From contig JAFGSC010000098.1 in NCBI GenBank assembly GCA_016934875.1, positions 1-8,632 on the forward strand: a DNA stretch of 8,632 bases, written 5' to 3'. The notes below the pieces were generated by a model. That model saw only the letters and a program-made list of their open reading frames with translations. It searched no databases and was not told the origin of the DNA. This document shows positions 1 through 7,513 of this stretch, in pieces. A program made the position numbers and the translations under genes. How positions within the stretch are numbered: position 1 is the stretch's first letter; each line of letters starts with the position of its first letter. Source of the DNA: Candidatus Atribacteria bacterium. GTDB lineage: Bacteria > Atribacterota > Phoenicimicrobiia > Phoenicimicrobiales > Stramentimicrobiaceae.

Positions 1-393
1 CTTACAAAACCATTCAGTATCAAGGAACTACTGGCGCGAATCCGAGTCGTTTTACGTCATAGCACCGGCAATAAAAAAGAGGATGCTCCTGTTATATACA
101 AAGTTGCCGATTTGGAGGTTGACCTAGAGAAGCATAAAGTAACCCTGGAAGGCAGGGATATACACTTTACGCCGATGGAATATAATGTTTTGGTTTTGCT
201 TATAAAAAATTCTGGTAAGGTATTGACTCATAAATATATATTAAAGGAAGTATGGGGGACTTATTTAGATAGTGAAATACAATCGATGCGGGTATTCATG
301 GCCAGCATCAGGCGAAAGCTGGAGAAAAACCCGGCAAAGCCCAGATACATTTTAACCGAAGTAGGAATAGGATACCGATTTACTGATGAGTAA
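1..393 (+). CDS. kdpE: KdpE-type response regulator, C-terminal part (5' truncated by window)
   Basis: OmpR/KdpE-family DNA-binding response regulator that would activate kdp transcription when phosphorylated. The frame is open from base 1, so the true start lies outside the window; an internal ATG at 112 is not the start. The visible 130 codons begin with LTKPFSIKELLARIRVVLRH, the end of the receiver domain including the conserved Lys of the KPF motif. A winged-helix effector domain follows from about visible residue 38 to the end. The tail TEVGIGYRF is the wing signature typical of KdpE. The phospho-accepting Asp is outside the window. The gene lies upstream of the kdp structural genes and is separated from them by a terminator and a riboswitch, so it is probably not in the same transcript. 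Assignment to KdpE rather than another OmpR regulator rests on local wording plus context. Confidence 0.9.
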   Translation, partial: LTKPFSIKELLARIRVVLRHSTGNKKEDAPVIYKVADLEVDLEKHKVTLEGRDIHFTPMEYNVLVLLIKNSGKVLTHKYILKEVWGTYLDSEIQSMRVFMASIRRKLEKNPAKPRYILTEVGIGYRFTDE

Positions 394-415
394 TTATCAG
401 CCATATTTGAGTGAT

Positions 416-446
416 AAGCATTCATTCACATACGGATGCTTTTTTT
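416..446 (+). terminator. intrinsic terminator after kdpE
   Basis: Stem AAGCATTC (416-423) pairs with GGATGCTT (434-441), eight base pairs with one G-T wobble and a 10-nt loop. It runs directly into a tract of seven T (440-446). It lies 23 nt after the kdpE stop, so it should end the kdpE transcript and separate it from the kdp operon leader. Confidence 0.75.
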
Positions 447-466
447 ATACAATCTTTATATGAACA

Positions 467-507
467 TTGAAATACTTATACTCTCTTTATAAGATCCTCG
501 ATATAAT
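467..507 (+). promoter_or_regulatory. candidate kdp operon promoter
   Basis: TTGAAA (467-472) is followed after 17 nt by TAAGAT (490-495), a plausible sigma70 -35/-10 pair. A perfect TATAAT lies at 502-507 but lacks a good -35 at standard spacing, as might be seen at an activator-dependent (KdpE-type) promoter. Either would start the RNA ahead of the riboswitch. In AT-rich DNA such matches arise easily, so this is a candidate only. Confidence 0.4.
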
Positions 508-538
508 TATTGTGATCTGAAAATAATGATTATTGAGG
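496..538 (+). repeat. AT-rich imperfect inverted repeat upstream of the riboswitch
   Basis: CCTCGATA (496-503) pairs with TATTGAGG (531-538) with one G-T wobble. Inside this, ATTATT pairs with AATAAT across a small internal loop and a 10-nt loop. The dyad overlaps the TATAAT promoter candidate, so it could be a regulator site (KdpE, for example) or a 5' RNA hairpin. Which of these it is cannot be decided from sequence. Confidence 0.4.
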
Positions 539-544
539 TATTTA

Positions 545-680
545 TTTTATATTAGAAATATAGAATATAGAGAAAACGGGGGGATCACGATGGGATCTAA
601 AAATAGATCTTGGGGCTAATATCAATTTTTATTAGATTGGGGTGACTCAGCCCAAGCCCGACAGCTCACCTCGTAAGCTT
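545..680 (+). ncRNA. c-di-AMP riboswitch (ydaO/yuaA class)
   Basis: The 3' half matches the class signature closely: TGGGGCTAAT (611-620), a variable hairpin (616-635), GGGGTGACTCAGCCC (639-653), then AAGCCCGACAGCTCACC (654-670) and TCGTAAGC (671-678). The 5' core CGGGGGGATCACGA (577-590) can pair CGGGG with CCTCG (669-673), as GGAG pairs with CTCC in characterised members. A perfect GATCTA/TAGATC hairpin (594-609) fills a variable position. Members of this class bind cyclic di-AMP and usually turn off K+ uptake and cell-wall genes. The placement before kdpFABC with a terminator just downstream agrees. The 5' boundary is uncertain because I cannot find a clean complementary strand for the closing P1 helix. 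Confidence 0.88.
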
Positions 681-687
681 GTTTGAG

Positions 688-731
688 AGAGAATACACTA
701 GAGGACGTGTTCTCTGGTTTTTATATTTTTT
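688..731 (+). terminator. riboswitch expression platform: intrinsic terminator
   Basis: AGAGAATAC (688-696) pairs with GTGTTCTCT (707-715), nine base pairs with one wobble and a 10-nt loop. GG and a T-rich tract (718-731) follow. It begins about ten bases after the aptamer and ends 19 nt before the first ORF. The layout suits transcription attenuation with c-di-AMP favouring termination. No clear antiterminator helix was found by eye. Confidence 0.8.
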
Positions 732-749
732 GATTTAGATGAGGTCAAT

Positions 750-830
750 ATGGACATCCTATTTATTGTTATATTATTTTTTCTTGCTTTAGTTACTTTT
801 GCCTTTATCCTTTTGTGTAATAAGATTTAA
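750..830 (+). CDS. 26-aa single-pass membrane peptide preceding kdpF
   Basis: Short ORF beginning MDILFIVILFFLALVTFAF and ending CNKI. It starts 19 nt after the riboswitch terminator with a Shine-Dalgarno GAGGT (741-745) close to the ATG, and stops 11 nt before the kdpF start. Almost all of it is one hydrophobic helix (about residues 3-23), followed by a short polar tail with Cys24 and Lys26. From memory, similar unnamed micro-ORFs of the form MD-hydrophobic helix-C-polar tail occur just upstream of kdpF in other bacteria; this needs a search. It may be an accessory subunit of the Kdp pump or a leader peptide. It is distinct from KdpF, which follows as its own ORF. Confidence 0.65.
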   Translation: MDILFIVILFFLALVTFAFILLCNKI

Positions 831-841
831 GGAGAAATATC

Positions 842-934
842 ATGCCCGTTATTTATTGGATTGGTGGAATTATTGCATTACTTTTGTTTATATATCTCTT
901 AATAGCACTACTCAAACCGGAGATATTCAAATGA
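842..934 (+). CDS. kdpF: KdpF, small subunit of the K+-transporting ATPase
   Basis: 30-aa peptide with one transmembrane helix (about residues 4-24) and the tail LIALLKPEIF, typical of KdpF (E. coli KdpF is 29 aa). In the known complex KdpF packs against KdpA and stabilises KdpFABC in the inner membrane. A strong Shine-Dalgarno AAGGAG (829-834) lies 7 nt before the ATG. The stop codon TGA overlaps the kdpA start in an ATGA, indicating translational coupling. The assignment rests on position, size and the characteristic C-terminal wording. Confidence 0.9.
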   Translation: MPVIYWIGGIIALLLFIYLLIALLKPEIFK

Positions 935-2676
935 GTATCAACATAATAATTCAGATCACTATCTTCCTTTCAATATTGCTTTTAACTGTCAAACCACTTG
1001 GTATTTATATGGCGCGCATATACGAAGGCAAACCCGCTGGTCTTAATGTCTTACTTGCCCCAGTTGAAAGATGGATCTATCGTTTAACAAGAGTAAACCC
1101 TATGCAGGGTATGAGCTGGAAGACATATGCCGTAGCAGTGATGTTATTCAATGTTTTAGGTATTATATCTGTTTATATATTACAGAGGTTTCAGTATTTT
1201 CTTCCCTTAAATCCAATGTCCATGCCAAAAGTTGCGCCGGATTTAGCTTTTAATACCGCAATGAGTTTTGCTACAAATACTAACTGGCAAAGTTACGGCG
1301 GAGAAACTACCTTAAGTTATTTTACGCAAATGCTAGGTTTAACCGTGCAAAATTTTGTTTCTGCTGCAACTGGAATAGCAGTACTTATTGCGGTAATCAG
1401 AGGATTCATTCAAAAACAAATAGATACCATCGGTAATTTTTGGGTAGATTTAGTTAGGTCAGTACTTTATATTTTACTTCCCTTATCCGTAATTTTATCC
1501 TTAGTTTTAGTGTCTCAGGGAGTTGTCCAGACTTTTACACCAAGTGCAAAAGCTGAATTGCTTCAGTCAATAAGGGATACTGACGGGAAAACAGTTACAG
1601 AACAAGTAATTGCGCTCGGACCAGTTGCTTCTCAAATTGCAATTAAGGAATTGGGCACTAATGGTGGTGGATTTTTTAATGTTAATTCTTCACATCCTTT
1701 TGAAAATCCCACTCCATTATCAAATTTACTTGAACTTTTAGCAATTCTATTAATATCTGCCGGTCTTTGTTATACCTTTGGATATATGGTCCGCGATAGA
1801 CGCCAGGGATGGGCTATATTAACGGCAATGCTAATTATTTTTATTCCATGCCTTTTGATCTGCGTTCACTCTGAACAAAAAGGCAATCCCGCATTTAATG
1901 ATCTTAATATCGATCAAAATGTATCAGCATTTCAACCGGGTGGTAATATGGAAGGTAAAGAGGCTCGGTTTGGGATAGTAAATTCAGCTCTATGGGCAAC
2001 GGCTGCCACTGCTGCTTCCAATGGATCTGTGAATTCAATGCATGATTCTTATATGCCGCTTGGTGGGCTTATTCCAATGTGGCTTATACAATTAGGCGAG
2101 GTAATCTTTGGCGGTGTAGGTTCAGGGCTGTATGGAATGTTTGCATTTGTAATTGTTGCTGTTTTTATATCAGGGTTGATGATTGGTCGGACCCCTGAAT
2201 ATTTGGGGAAAAAAATTGAAATTTATGAGATGAAAATGTCCGCTCTTATACTTTTTATTCCTCATATGTGTGTTCTTATAGGGACAGCAGTTGCAGTTGT
2301 TTTGCCAGAGGCAAAAGCGGCTGTTCTTAATCCGGGGCCGCATAGTTTAAGCGAAATATTGTATGCTTTCTCTTCAGCAGGGAATAATAATGGAAGTGCA
2401 TTTGCCGGTCTCTCATCTAATAACTTTTTCTATAATATCGCACTTGGACTGGCCATGTTTTTTTCCCGTTACTGGCTTATTATCCCTATGCTTGCTATTG
2501 CTGGTTCGCTTTCCAAGAAAAAAATTATTCCTGTAAGTCAAGGAACTATTCCTACACATACACCACTTTTTATAGTATTTTTGGTAATGATTGTATTAAT
2601 CGTTGGTGCGCTTACTTTTTTCCCCGTGCTAGCATTAGGTCCGATTGTAGAGCATCTAATGCTGAGAGGTGTTTAA
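931..2676 (+). CDS. kdpA: K+-transporting ATPase subunit A (potassium channel subunit)
   Basis: 581-aa multi-pass membrane protein, the K+-selective channel-like subunit of KdpFABC (SKT superfamily, four MPM repeats). The four pore-loop regions are visible: TNTNWQSYGGE (115-125), GTNGGGFFNVNSSHPFENP (from 242), TAASNGS (360-366) and AGNNNGSA (483-490). Length is slightly above the usual 557 or so. The ATG at 931 is chosen because it overlaps the kdpF stop (ATGA), has GGAG (919-922) eight bases upstream, and gives the normal KdpA N-terminus. The frame stays open upstream to a TTG at 799, but that extension runs over kdpF and is not KdpA-like. Potassium enters through KdpA and is passed by an intersubunit tunnel to KdpB. 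Confidence 0.97.
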   Translation: MSINIIIQITIFLSILLLTVKPLGIYMARIYEGKPAGLNVLLAPVERWIYRLTRVNPMQGMSWKTYAVAVMLFNVLGIISVYILQRFQYFLPLNPMSMPKVAPDLAFNTAMSFATNTNWQSYGGETTLSYFTQMLGLTVQNFVSAATGIAVLIAVIRGFIQKQIDTIGNFWVDLVRSVLYILLPLSVILSLVLVSQGVVQTFTPSAKAELLQSIRDTDGKTVTEQVIALGPVASQIAIKELGTNGGGFFNVNSSHPFENPTPLSNLLELLAILLISAGLCYTFGYMVRDRRQGWAILTAMLIIFIPCLLICVHSEQKGNPAFNDLNIDQNVSAFQPGGNMEGKEARFGIVNSALWATAATAASNGSVNSMHDSYMPLGGLIPMWLIQLGEVIFGGVGSGLYGMFAFVIVAVFISGLMIGRTPEYLGKKIEIYEMKMSALILFIPHMCVLIGTAVAVVLPEAKAAVLNPGPHSLSEILYAFSSAGNNNGSAFAGLSSNNFFYNIALGLAMFFSRYWLIIPMLAIAGSLSKKKIIPVSQGTIPTHTPLFIVFLVMIVLIVGALTFFPVLALGPIVEHLMLRGV

Positions 2677-2679
2677 ATC

Positions 2680-4755
2680 ATGAGTAAATCGCATAAAATA
2701 AAACCTTTGTTTGAATTATCTATTATTGGACCAGCAATTTTAGATTCGATAAAAAAACTAAATCCAAAACACCAGATAAAAAATACGGTTATGTTTGTTG
2801 TCTTGATAGGAAGTATGTTAACTACCGGTCTATGGATTCAGGCAATTATTAGTCGTGGTGAAGAGCCGTCTGGATTTATTTTAGCTATATCATTATGGTT
2901 ATGGTTTACACTTATTTTTGCTAATTTTTCGGAGAGCTTGGCTGAAGGTAGGGGAAAAGCGCAGGCCGCAAATTTACGAAAGGCAAGAAAAGACACCCTT
3001 GCCAAAAAACTATTAGAACCAAAATATGGGTCTGAATACGAAAAGACCTCAGCCACAATGCTTAAAAAGGGAGATATTGTTTTCGTAGAAACAGGCGATA
3101 TAATTCCTATGGATGGGGAAGTTATAGAAGGAGTTGCATCTGTTGATGAGAGCGCTATTACCGGAGAGAGCGCCCCTGTCATACGTGAAAGCGGAGGTGA
3201 CCGCAGTGCTGTAACAGGAGGGACCCGAATACTTTCAGATTGGCTTGTAATCCGTATTACTTCCAATCCCGGAGAAACATTTTTAGATAATATGATTGCT
3301 ATGGTAGAAGGAGCAAAAAGGCAGAAGACCCCAAATGAAATCGCACTCAGTATTCTACTTGCCGTTTTTACATTAATATTTCTTCTGGCTACGGTAACCC
3401 TTCTTTCGTTTTCAATTTATAGCGTTAGCACAGCAGGTAGTGGAATACCTATTACCGTAACTGTATTGGTCGCATTATTAGTATGTCTTATACCCACTAC
3501 CATAGGAGGACTGTTGCCAGCTATTGGTATAGCAGGTATGGATAGAATGATTCAAGCTAATGTGATTGCTGTGTCCGGTAGAGCGGTTGAAGCAGCTGGA
3601 GATGTTGATGTGTTGCTTTTGGATAAAACAGGGACTATAACTCTTGGGAACAGGCAGGCTGTAACTTTTATCCCTACTAAAGGTGTAAATATTGAATCTT
3701 TAGCAGATGCGGCACAAATATCTTCTTTAGCAGATGAAACCCCTGAAGGAAGGAGTATTGTAGTATTGGCAAAGGAAAAATATGGTATCAGAGGACGGCA
3801 TATTCATGAACTTAATGCAAAATTTATACCTTTTACGGCGCAGACCCGCATGAGCGGGGTAGATTTAGGAAATGGCAAAGAAATAAGAAAAGGAGCCGCT
3901 GATGCCATAGAAGAATATGTAAAACAACTTGGTGGATCATTTCCTGAAGAATTAAAAATAATTATTAATTCAATATCTAAAAGCGGTAGTACTCCGCTTG
4001 TGGTTGCGGAACACAAAAATGTGCTTGGAGTTATACAGCTAAAAGATATAGTAAAAGGCGGTATCAAAGAACGGTTCGTTGAACTTAGACGAATGGGTAT
4101 TAAAACGGTAATGATTACAGGAGATAATCCTTTAACTGCAGCTGCAATAGCTGCAGAAGCAGGCATGGATGATTTTTTAGCTCAGGCAACACCCGAGACC
4201 AAGCTTAAATTGATTCGTGATATGCAGGCCGGCGGAAGGCTTGTTGCTATGACTGGCGATGGGACGAACGATGCTCCAGCTCTGGCACAGGCAGATGTCG
4301 CTGTCGCTATGAATACAGGGACACAAGCCGCAAAAGAAGCTGGAAACATGATTGACCTGGATTCAAATCCCACAAAACTTATTGAAATTGTCGAGATAGG
4401 AAAACAGCTTCTTATGACACGCGGTTCTCTAACGACATTCAGTATTGCGAATGATATATCAAAATATTTTGCGATCATTCCGGCTGCATTTATTAGTACT
4501 TACCCGGCACTTGGTGCCCTTAATATCATGCGTCTTAATACACCTGCAAGCGCTATTTTATCTGCGGTTATTTTTAATGCTGTTATTATTATAGCTCTTA
4601 TACCGCTTGCTCTTCGCGGCGTGCATTATAGGCCTGCGAATGCAAGCAGTATTTTAAGAGATAATCTTTTGATTTATGGAGTAGGCGGTATAATCACTCC
4701 CTTTATCGGTATAAAGTTAATTGATATGATTTTGACCGCTTTGCATATACTATAA
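2680..4755 (+). CDS. kdpB: K+-transporting ATPase subunit B (P-type ATPase, catalytic)
   Basis: 691-aa P-type (P1A) ATPase that hydrolyses ATP to drive K+ import. Visible in order: actuator-domain motif TGES (161-164), phosphorylation motif DKTGTIT with Asp315, nucleotide-binding region with FTAQTRMSG and the KGAADAI segment, TGDN (480-483), hinge motif GDGTNDAP (526-533), and the membrane motif NDISKYFA with Asp592 and Lys595, matching the conserved Asp/Lys pair of TM5. Ser164 in TGES corresponds to E. coli Ser162, whose phosphorylation inhibits the pump at high K+. The start has GAGAGG (2664-2669) nine bases upstream and lies 3 nt after kdpA. The stop overlaps the kdpC start by one base. 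Nothing appears broken. Confidence 0.98.
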   Translation: MSKSHKIKPLFELSIIGPAILDSIKKLNPKHQIKNTVMFVVLIGSMLTTGLWIQAIISRGEEPSGFILAISLWLWFTLIFANFSESLAEGRGKAQAANLRKARKDTLAKKLLEPKYGSEYEKTSATMLKKGDIVFVETGDIIPMDGEVIEGVASVDESAITGESAPVIRESGGDRSAVTGGTRILSDWLVIRITSNPGETFLDNMIAMVEGAKRQKTPNEIALSILLAVFTLIFLLATVTLLSFSIYSVSTAGSGIPITVTVLVALLVCLIPTTIGGLLPAIGIAGMDRMIQANVIAVSGRAVEAAGDVDVLLLDKTGTITLGNRQAVTFIPTKGVNIESLADAAQISSLADETPEGRSIVVLAKEKYGIRGRHIHELNAKFIPFTAQTRMSGVDLGNGKEIRKGAADAIEEYVKQLGGSFPEELKIIINSISKSGSTPLVVAEHKNVLGVIQLKDIVKGGIKERFVELRRMGIKTVMITGDNPLTAAAIAAEAGMDDFLAQATPETKLKLIRDMQAGGRLVAMTGDGTNDAPALAQADVAVAMNTGTQAAKEAGNMIDLDSNPTKLIEIVEIGKQLLMTRGSLTTFSIANDISKYFAIIPAAFISTYPALGALNIMRLNTPASAILSAVIFNAVIIIALIPLALRGVHYRPANASSILRDNLLIYGVGGIITPFIGIKLIDMILTALHIL

Positions 4756-5333
4756 TGAAAGAACAAATAAGATCAGCCATTTTATTGTTCATAATTTTAT
4801 CATTACTTACAGGAATTTTTTATCCTTCCTTTATTACTGGGGTTGCTTATATATTTTTCCCCCATCAGTCCAACGGTAGCATGCTATATCAAAACAATAA
4901 ATTTCTTGGTTCAGCACTTATCGGCCAGGAGTTTACCGACCCAAAATATTTTTGGGGTCGAATTTCAGGAACTTCACCTGTTACTTATAATGGCTCTTCG
5001 TCATCAGGATCGAACTTAGGTCCATCCAATCCCGTATTGATTGATAAGGTAAAAGAGCGTATTCGCACATTGAAGGAATTTGATCCGGGTAATACAAACC
5101 CTATCCCTATAGATCTTGTCACTTCTTCAGCAAGCGGATTAGATCCGCACATTAGTATAGCAGGGGCATATTATCAAATTCCACGCGTAGCACGAATGCG
5201 TGGTCTTACTGAAGAAACAGTTAAAGCTATAGTGAATAAATATACAAGCCACCGCATATTTGGATTAATAGGAGAGCCGGTGGTTAATGTGTTAGAATTA
5301 AATTTGGAATTAGATAGTATAAAAATAAAATAA
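4755..5333 (+). CDS. kdpC: K+-transporting ATPase subunit C
   Basis: 192-aa subunit with a single N-terminal membrane helix (about residues 7-30) and a periplasmic domain. Family signatures present: QSNGSM (38-43), FWGR (66-69), GSNLGPSNP (85-93) and the late block DPHISIAGAYYQIPRVARMR, where the more usual reading is DPHISPAAA. KdpC stabilises the complex and influences K+ affinity. The start is read from a TAATG overlap with the kdpB stop. There is no clear Shine-Dalgarno just upstream, so translation probably depends on ribosomes terminating on kdpB. Length is normal for the family. Confidence 0.96.
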   Translation: MKEQIRSAILLFIILSLLTGIFYPSFITGVAYIFFPHQSNGSMLYQNNKFLGSALIGQEFTDPKYFWGRISGTSPVTYNGSSSSGSNLGPSNPVLIDKVKERIRTLKEFDPGNTNPIPIDLVTSSASGLDPHISIAGAYYQIPRVARMRGLTEETVKAIVNKYTSHRIFGLIGEPVVNVLELNLELDSIKIK

Positions 5334-5350
5334 GAGGTATTATATAATAT

Positions 5351-7513
5351 ATGGAGATAGAACGGCCTAATCCAGACGAACTTTTAGCAAAGATAAAAGC
5401 CGAAGAGAAAAAAAGCGGCAAGCTTAAGATTTTTTTCGGGGCAATCGCAGGTGTAGGTAAAACTTATAGAATGCTTGAATCTGCAAGGCTCAGAAAAAAA
5501 GAAGGCATTGATATAGTAGTTGGTTATGTGGAAACACACAAACGCGCTGAGACAGAAGTGCTTCTCGATGGCCTAGAGATCCTTCCTCCTAAACTAATTC
5601 CGTATAAAAATATCCAATTAAGGGAATTTGATATTGATGCCGCATTAAAAAGAAACCCTAAAATTATTTTAGTTGATGAGATGGCACATACCAATACCCC
5701 GCAGTCACGGCATCTAAAACGATGGCAGGATATAGAAGAACTTCTTAGTAAAGGCATTGATGTATATACAACCTTAAATGTACAACACTGCGAAAGCGCA
5801 AATGATGTTGTGGCTCAGATTACAGGTGTCGTAGTCCGCGAAACCATTCCTGATACCATAGTAGAAAAAGCTGATGAAATAGAACTTGTAGACCTTCCGA
5901 CTGAAGAACTCTTGAAACGTTTAAAAGAAGGAAAAGTTTATCTTGGAGAACAAAAAGAAAGAGCATCCCAGCATTTCTTCCGGCCGGGGAATTTAATCGC
6001 ATTACGCCAGCTTGCTTTTCGTTATATAGCGCATAATGTAGACGCAAAAATGCTTTCCTATAAACAGGCACATGCTGTTTCAAATGTATGGGAGGCAAGA
6101 GACCGATTTTTAGTAGGTATAAGTTCTAGCCCGAATGCCGTCCATCTCATAAGGGCGGTGAAGCGCATAGCATCTGATTTAGGAGTGGAATGGATAGTTG
6201 CTTATGTTGAGAATTTTCGTCCATTAAAGCAGGTAGATAAAGACAGGGTAGCCGAAATGTTGCATTTTGCAGAAAAACTGGGTGCCGACACTATAACGCT
6301 CACAGGTGCTGATATTTCGGACACATTAATACAATATGCACGTTCAAAAAATGTTACAAAAATAATAGTAGGGAAACCAGAGAAACGAGGACTATCAGAA
6401 ATTATTTTTGGTTCAGTTATTGATAAAATTGCCCATAAATGCGGGGAGATAGACTTATATTTATTAAGCGGTGAAACTAAAGGTGAGGAAACTTTTAAAC
6501 TTAGTCATGCAGTTTTAGTTCCGTTTCTTTGGAAAAACCTATTTCATATTGCTCTGATAGTTATTCTTTGCACTTTAGTTAATCGGTTATTATTTCCGCA
6601 CATATCTGTGATAAATACAATTATGATATACCTTCTTACTGTTACATGGGTTGCCTTCCGATATGGTCGGTGGATGTCGATAATTGCTTCATTACTCAGC
6701 GTTTTATTTTTTGATTTCTTTTTTGTGCCTCCTTTTTATACTTTTGCAGTAGCAGATGTACAGTATATTATTACATTTGCAATAATGCTCTTTGTGGGGG
6801 TTAGTATAGCCAATTTGACTGGACTGTTAAAGAGGCAGACGATTGTAATGAGGCTACAAGAAGAGAGAACACAGTCTCTCTATGCATTAACCCGTGACCT
6901 GTCAAAATCCTCATATCCTGATGAACTTTTTAAAATTGCATTAGGTTATATACAGGAATTTTTCAAATGTAACGTTGTTATATTTGCACCAGATGCAAAT
7001 AACAGACTTTTACTTCGCTTTGGCCAGACTAAGGAGCTAAATATAACTTCAAATGAATATGCTGTTGCTCAATGGGTATATGAAAATAAAAAAGCTGCAG
7101 GAAAAGGTATGGATACCTTAGCTGGCTCACTCGGAATCTACCTGCCATTCAACGGTTTAGAAAAAACAGTTGGGGTTGTGGGTGTTTTCCCTAAAGAAGA
7201 TAAACAGTTCGTGGATCCGGAACAATTACATATGCTTGAGATGTTTGTAAAACAGACAGCGTTTTCGGTTGAAAGAGCAAATCTTGCAGCCGCTGAACTT
7301 GATGCAGAATCTAGAATAGAAAATGAGCGCCTTAGAGATTTACTTTTAAAAACACTTACTTATGATCTTGGTGAATCGCTAACTGCTATTTCAGAAGCCG
7401 CAAAAGAATTATTGAACCCGGAAAATATCAATAATGAAGCTAAACGCGCTTCTATCATCCAAAAAATATGCAAAGAGGCAGACAGTTTAAATAAACTAAA
7501 CAAGGATAAATGA
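5351..7513 (+). CDS. kdpD: KdpD-like osmosensor/K+ sensor lacking a histidine kinase module
   Basis: 720-aa protein (E. coli KdpD is 894). Domains: KdpD N-terminal domain (about 22-230) with Walker A AGVGKT (33-38) and Walker B LVDEMAHTNTP with Asp109/Glu110; USP-like domain (about 250-375); four membrane helices (about 398-498) containing FDFFFVPP; GAF-like domain (about 510-645); then a remnant of the HisKA helix. The canonical H-box SHDLRTPL reads TYDLGESL (670-677): the phospho-accepting His is Tyr671, and the Arg, Thr and Pro are also changed. The ORF stops about 43 residues later, so the whole ATP-binding catalytic domain is missing. It can sense but cannot autophosphorylate. GAGG (5334-5337) lies a long 13 nt upstream, and the gap to kdpC is 17 nt. 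It is probably co-transcribed with kdpFABC under the riboswitch. The uninterrupted frame favours a functional kinase-less sensor over recent decay. Confidence 0.93.
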   Translation: MEIERPNPDELLAKIKAEEKKSGKLKIFFGAIAGVGKTYRMLESARLRKKEGIDIVVGYVETHKRAETEVLLDGLEILPPKLIPYKNIQLREFDIDAALKRNPKIILVDEMAHTNTPQSRHLKRWQDIEELLSKGIDVYTTLNVQHCESANDVVAQITGVVVRETIPDTIVEKADEIELVDLPTEELLKRLKEGKVYLGEQKERASQHFFRPGNLIALRQLAFRYIAHNVDAKMLSYKQAHAVSNVWEARDRFLVGISSSPNAVHLIRAVKRIASDLGVEWIVAYVENFRPLKQVDKDRVAEMLHFAEKLGADTITLTGADISDTLIQYARSKNVTKIIVGKPEKRGLSEIIFGSVIDKIAHKCGEIDLYLLSGETKGEETFKLSHAVLVPFLWKNLFHIALIVILCTLVNRLLFPHISVINTIMIYLLTVTWVAFRYGRWMSIIASLLSVLFFDFFFVPPFYTFAVADVQYIITFAIMLFVGVSIANLTGLLKRQTIVMRLQEERTQSLYALTRDLSKSSYPDELFKIALGYIQEFFKCNVVIFAPDANNRLLLRFGQTKELNITSNEYAVAQWVYENKKAAGKGMDTLAGSLGIYLPFNGLEKTVGVVGVFPKEDKQFVDPEQLHMLEMFVKQTAFSVERANLAAAELDAESRIENERLRDLLLKTLTYDLGESLTAISEAAKELLNPENINNEAKRASIIQKICKEADSLNKLNKDK

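Noticed and set aside
799..930. N-terminal extension of KdpA from a TTG at 799
   Set aside because: It runs across kdpF in another frame and is not KdpA-like. The ATG at 931 has a Shine-Dalgarno and an ATGA overlap with kdpF.
1071..1253. 60-aa + strand ORF inside kdpA
   Set aside because: It is an out-of-frame shadow of kdpA with no ribosome binding site or recognisable domain.
2838..3266. 142-aa minus-strand ORF inside kdpB
   Set aside because: It is antisense to a conserved P-type ATPase region. The Ser/Pro/Ile-rich composition is typical of a reverse-strand shadow.
3804..4478. Two minus-strand ORFs (120 and 98 aa) inside kdpB
   Set aside because: They are antisense shadows of the kdpB nucleotide-binding and hinge regions and show no independent signals.
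5524..6098. Two minus-strand ORFs (77 and 92 aa) inside kdpD
   Set aside because: They are antisense to well-conserved KdpD N-terminal domain sequence and show no own signals.
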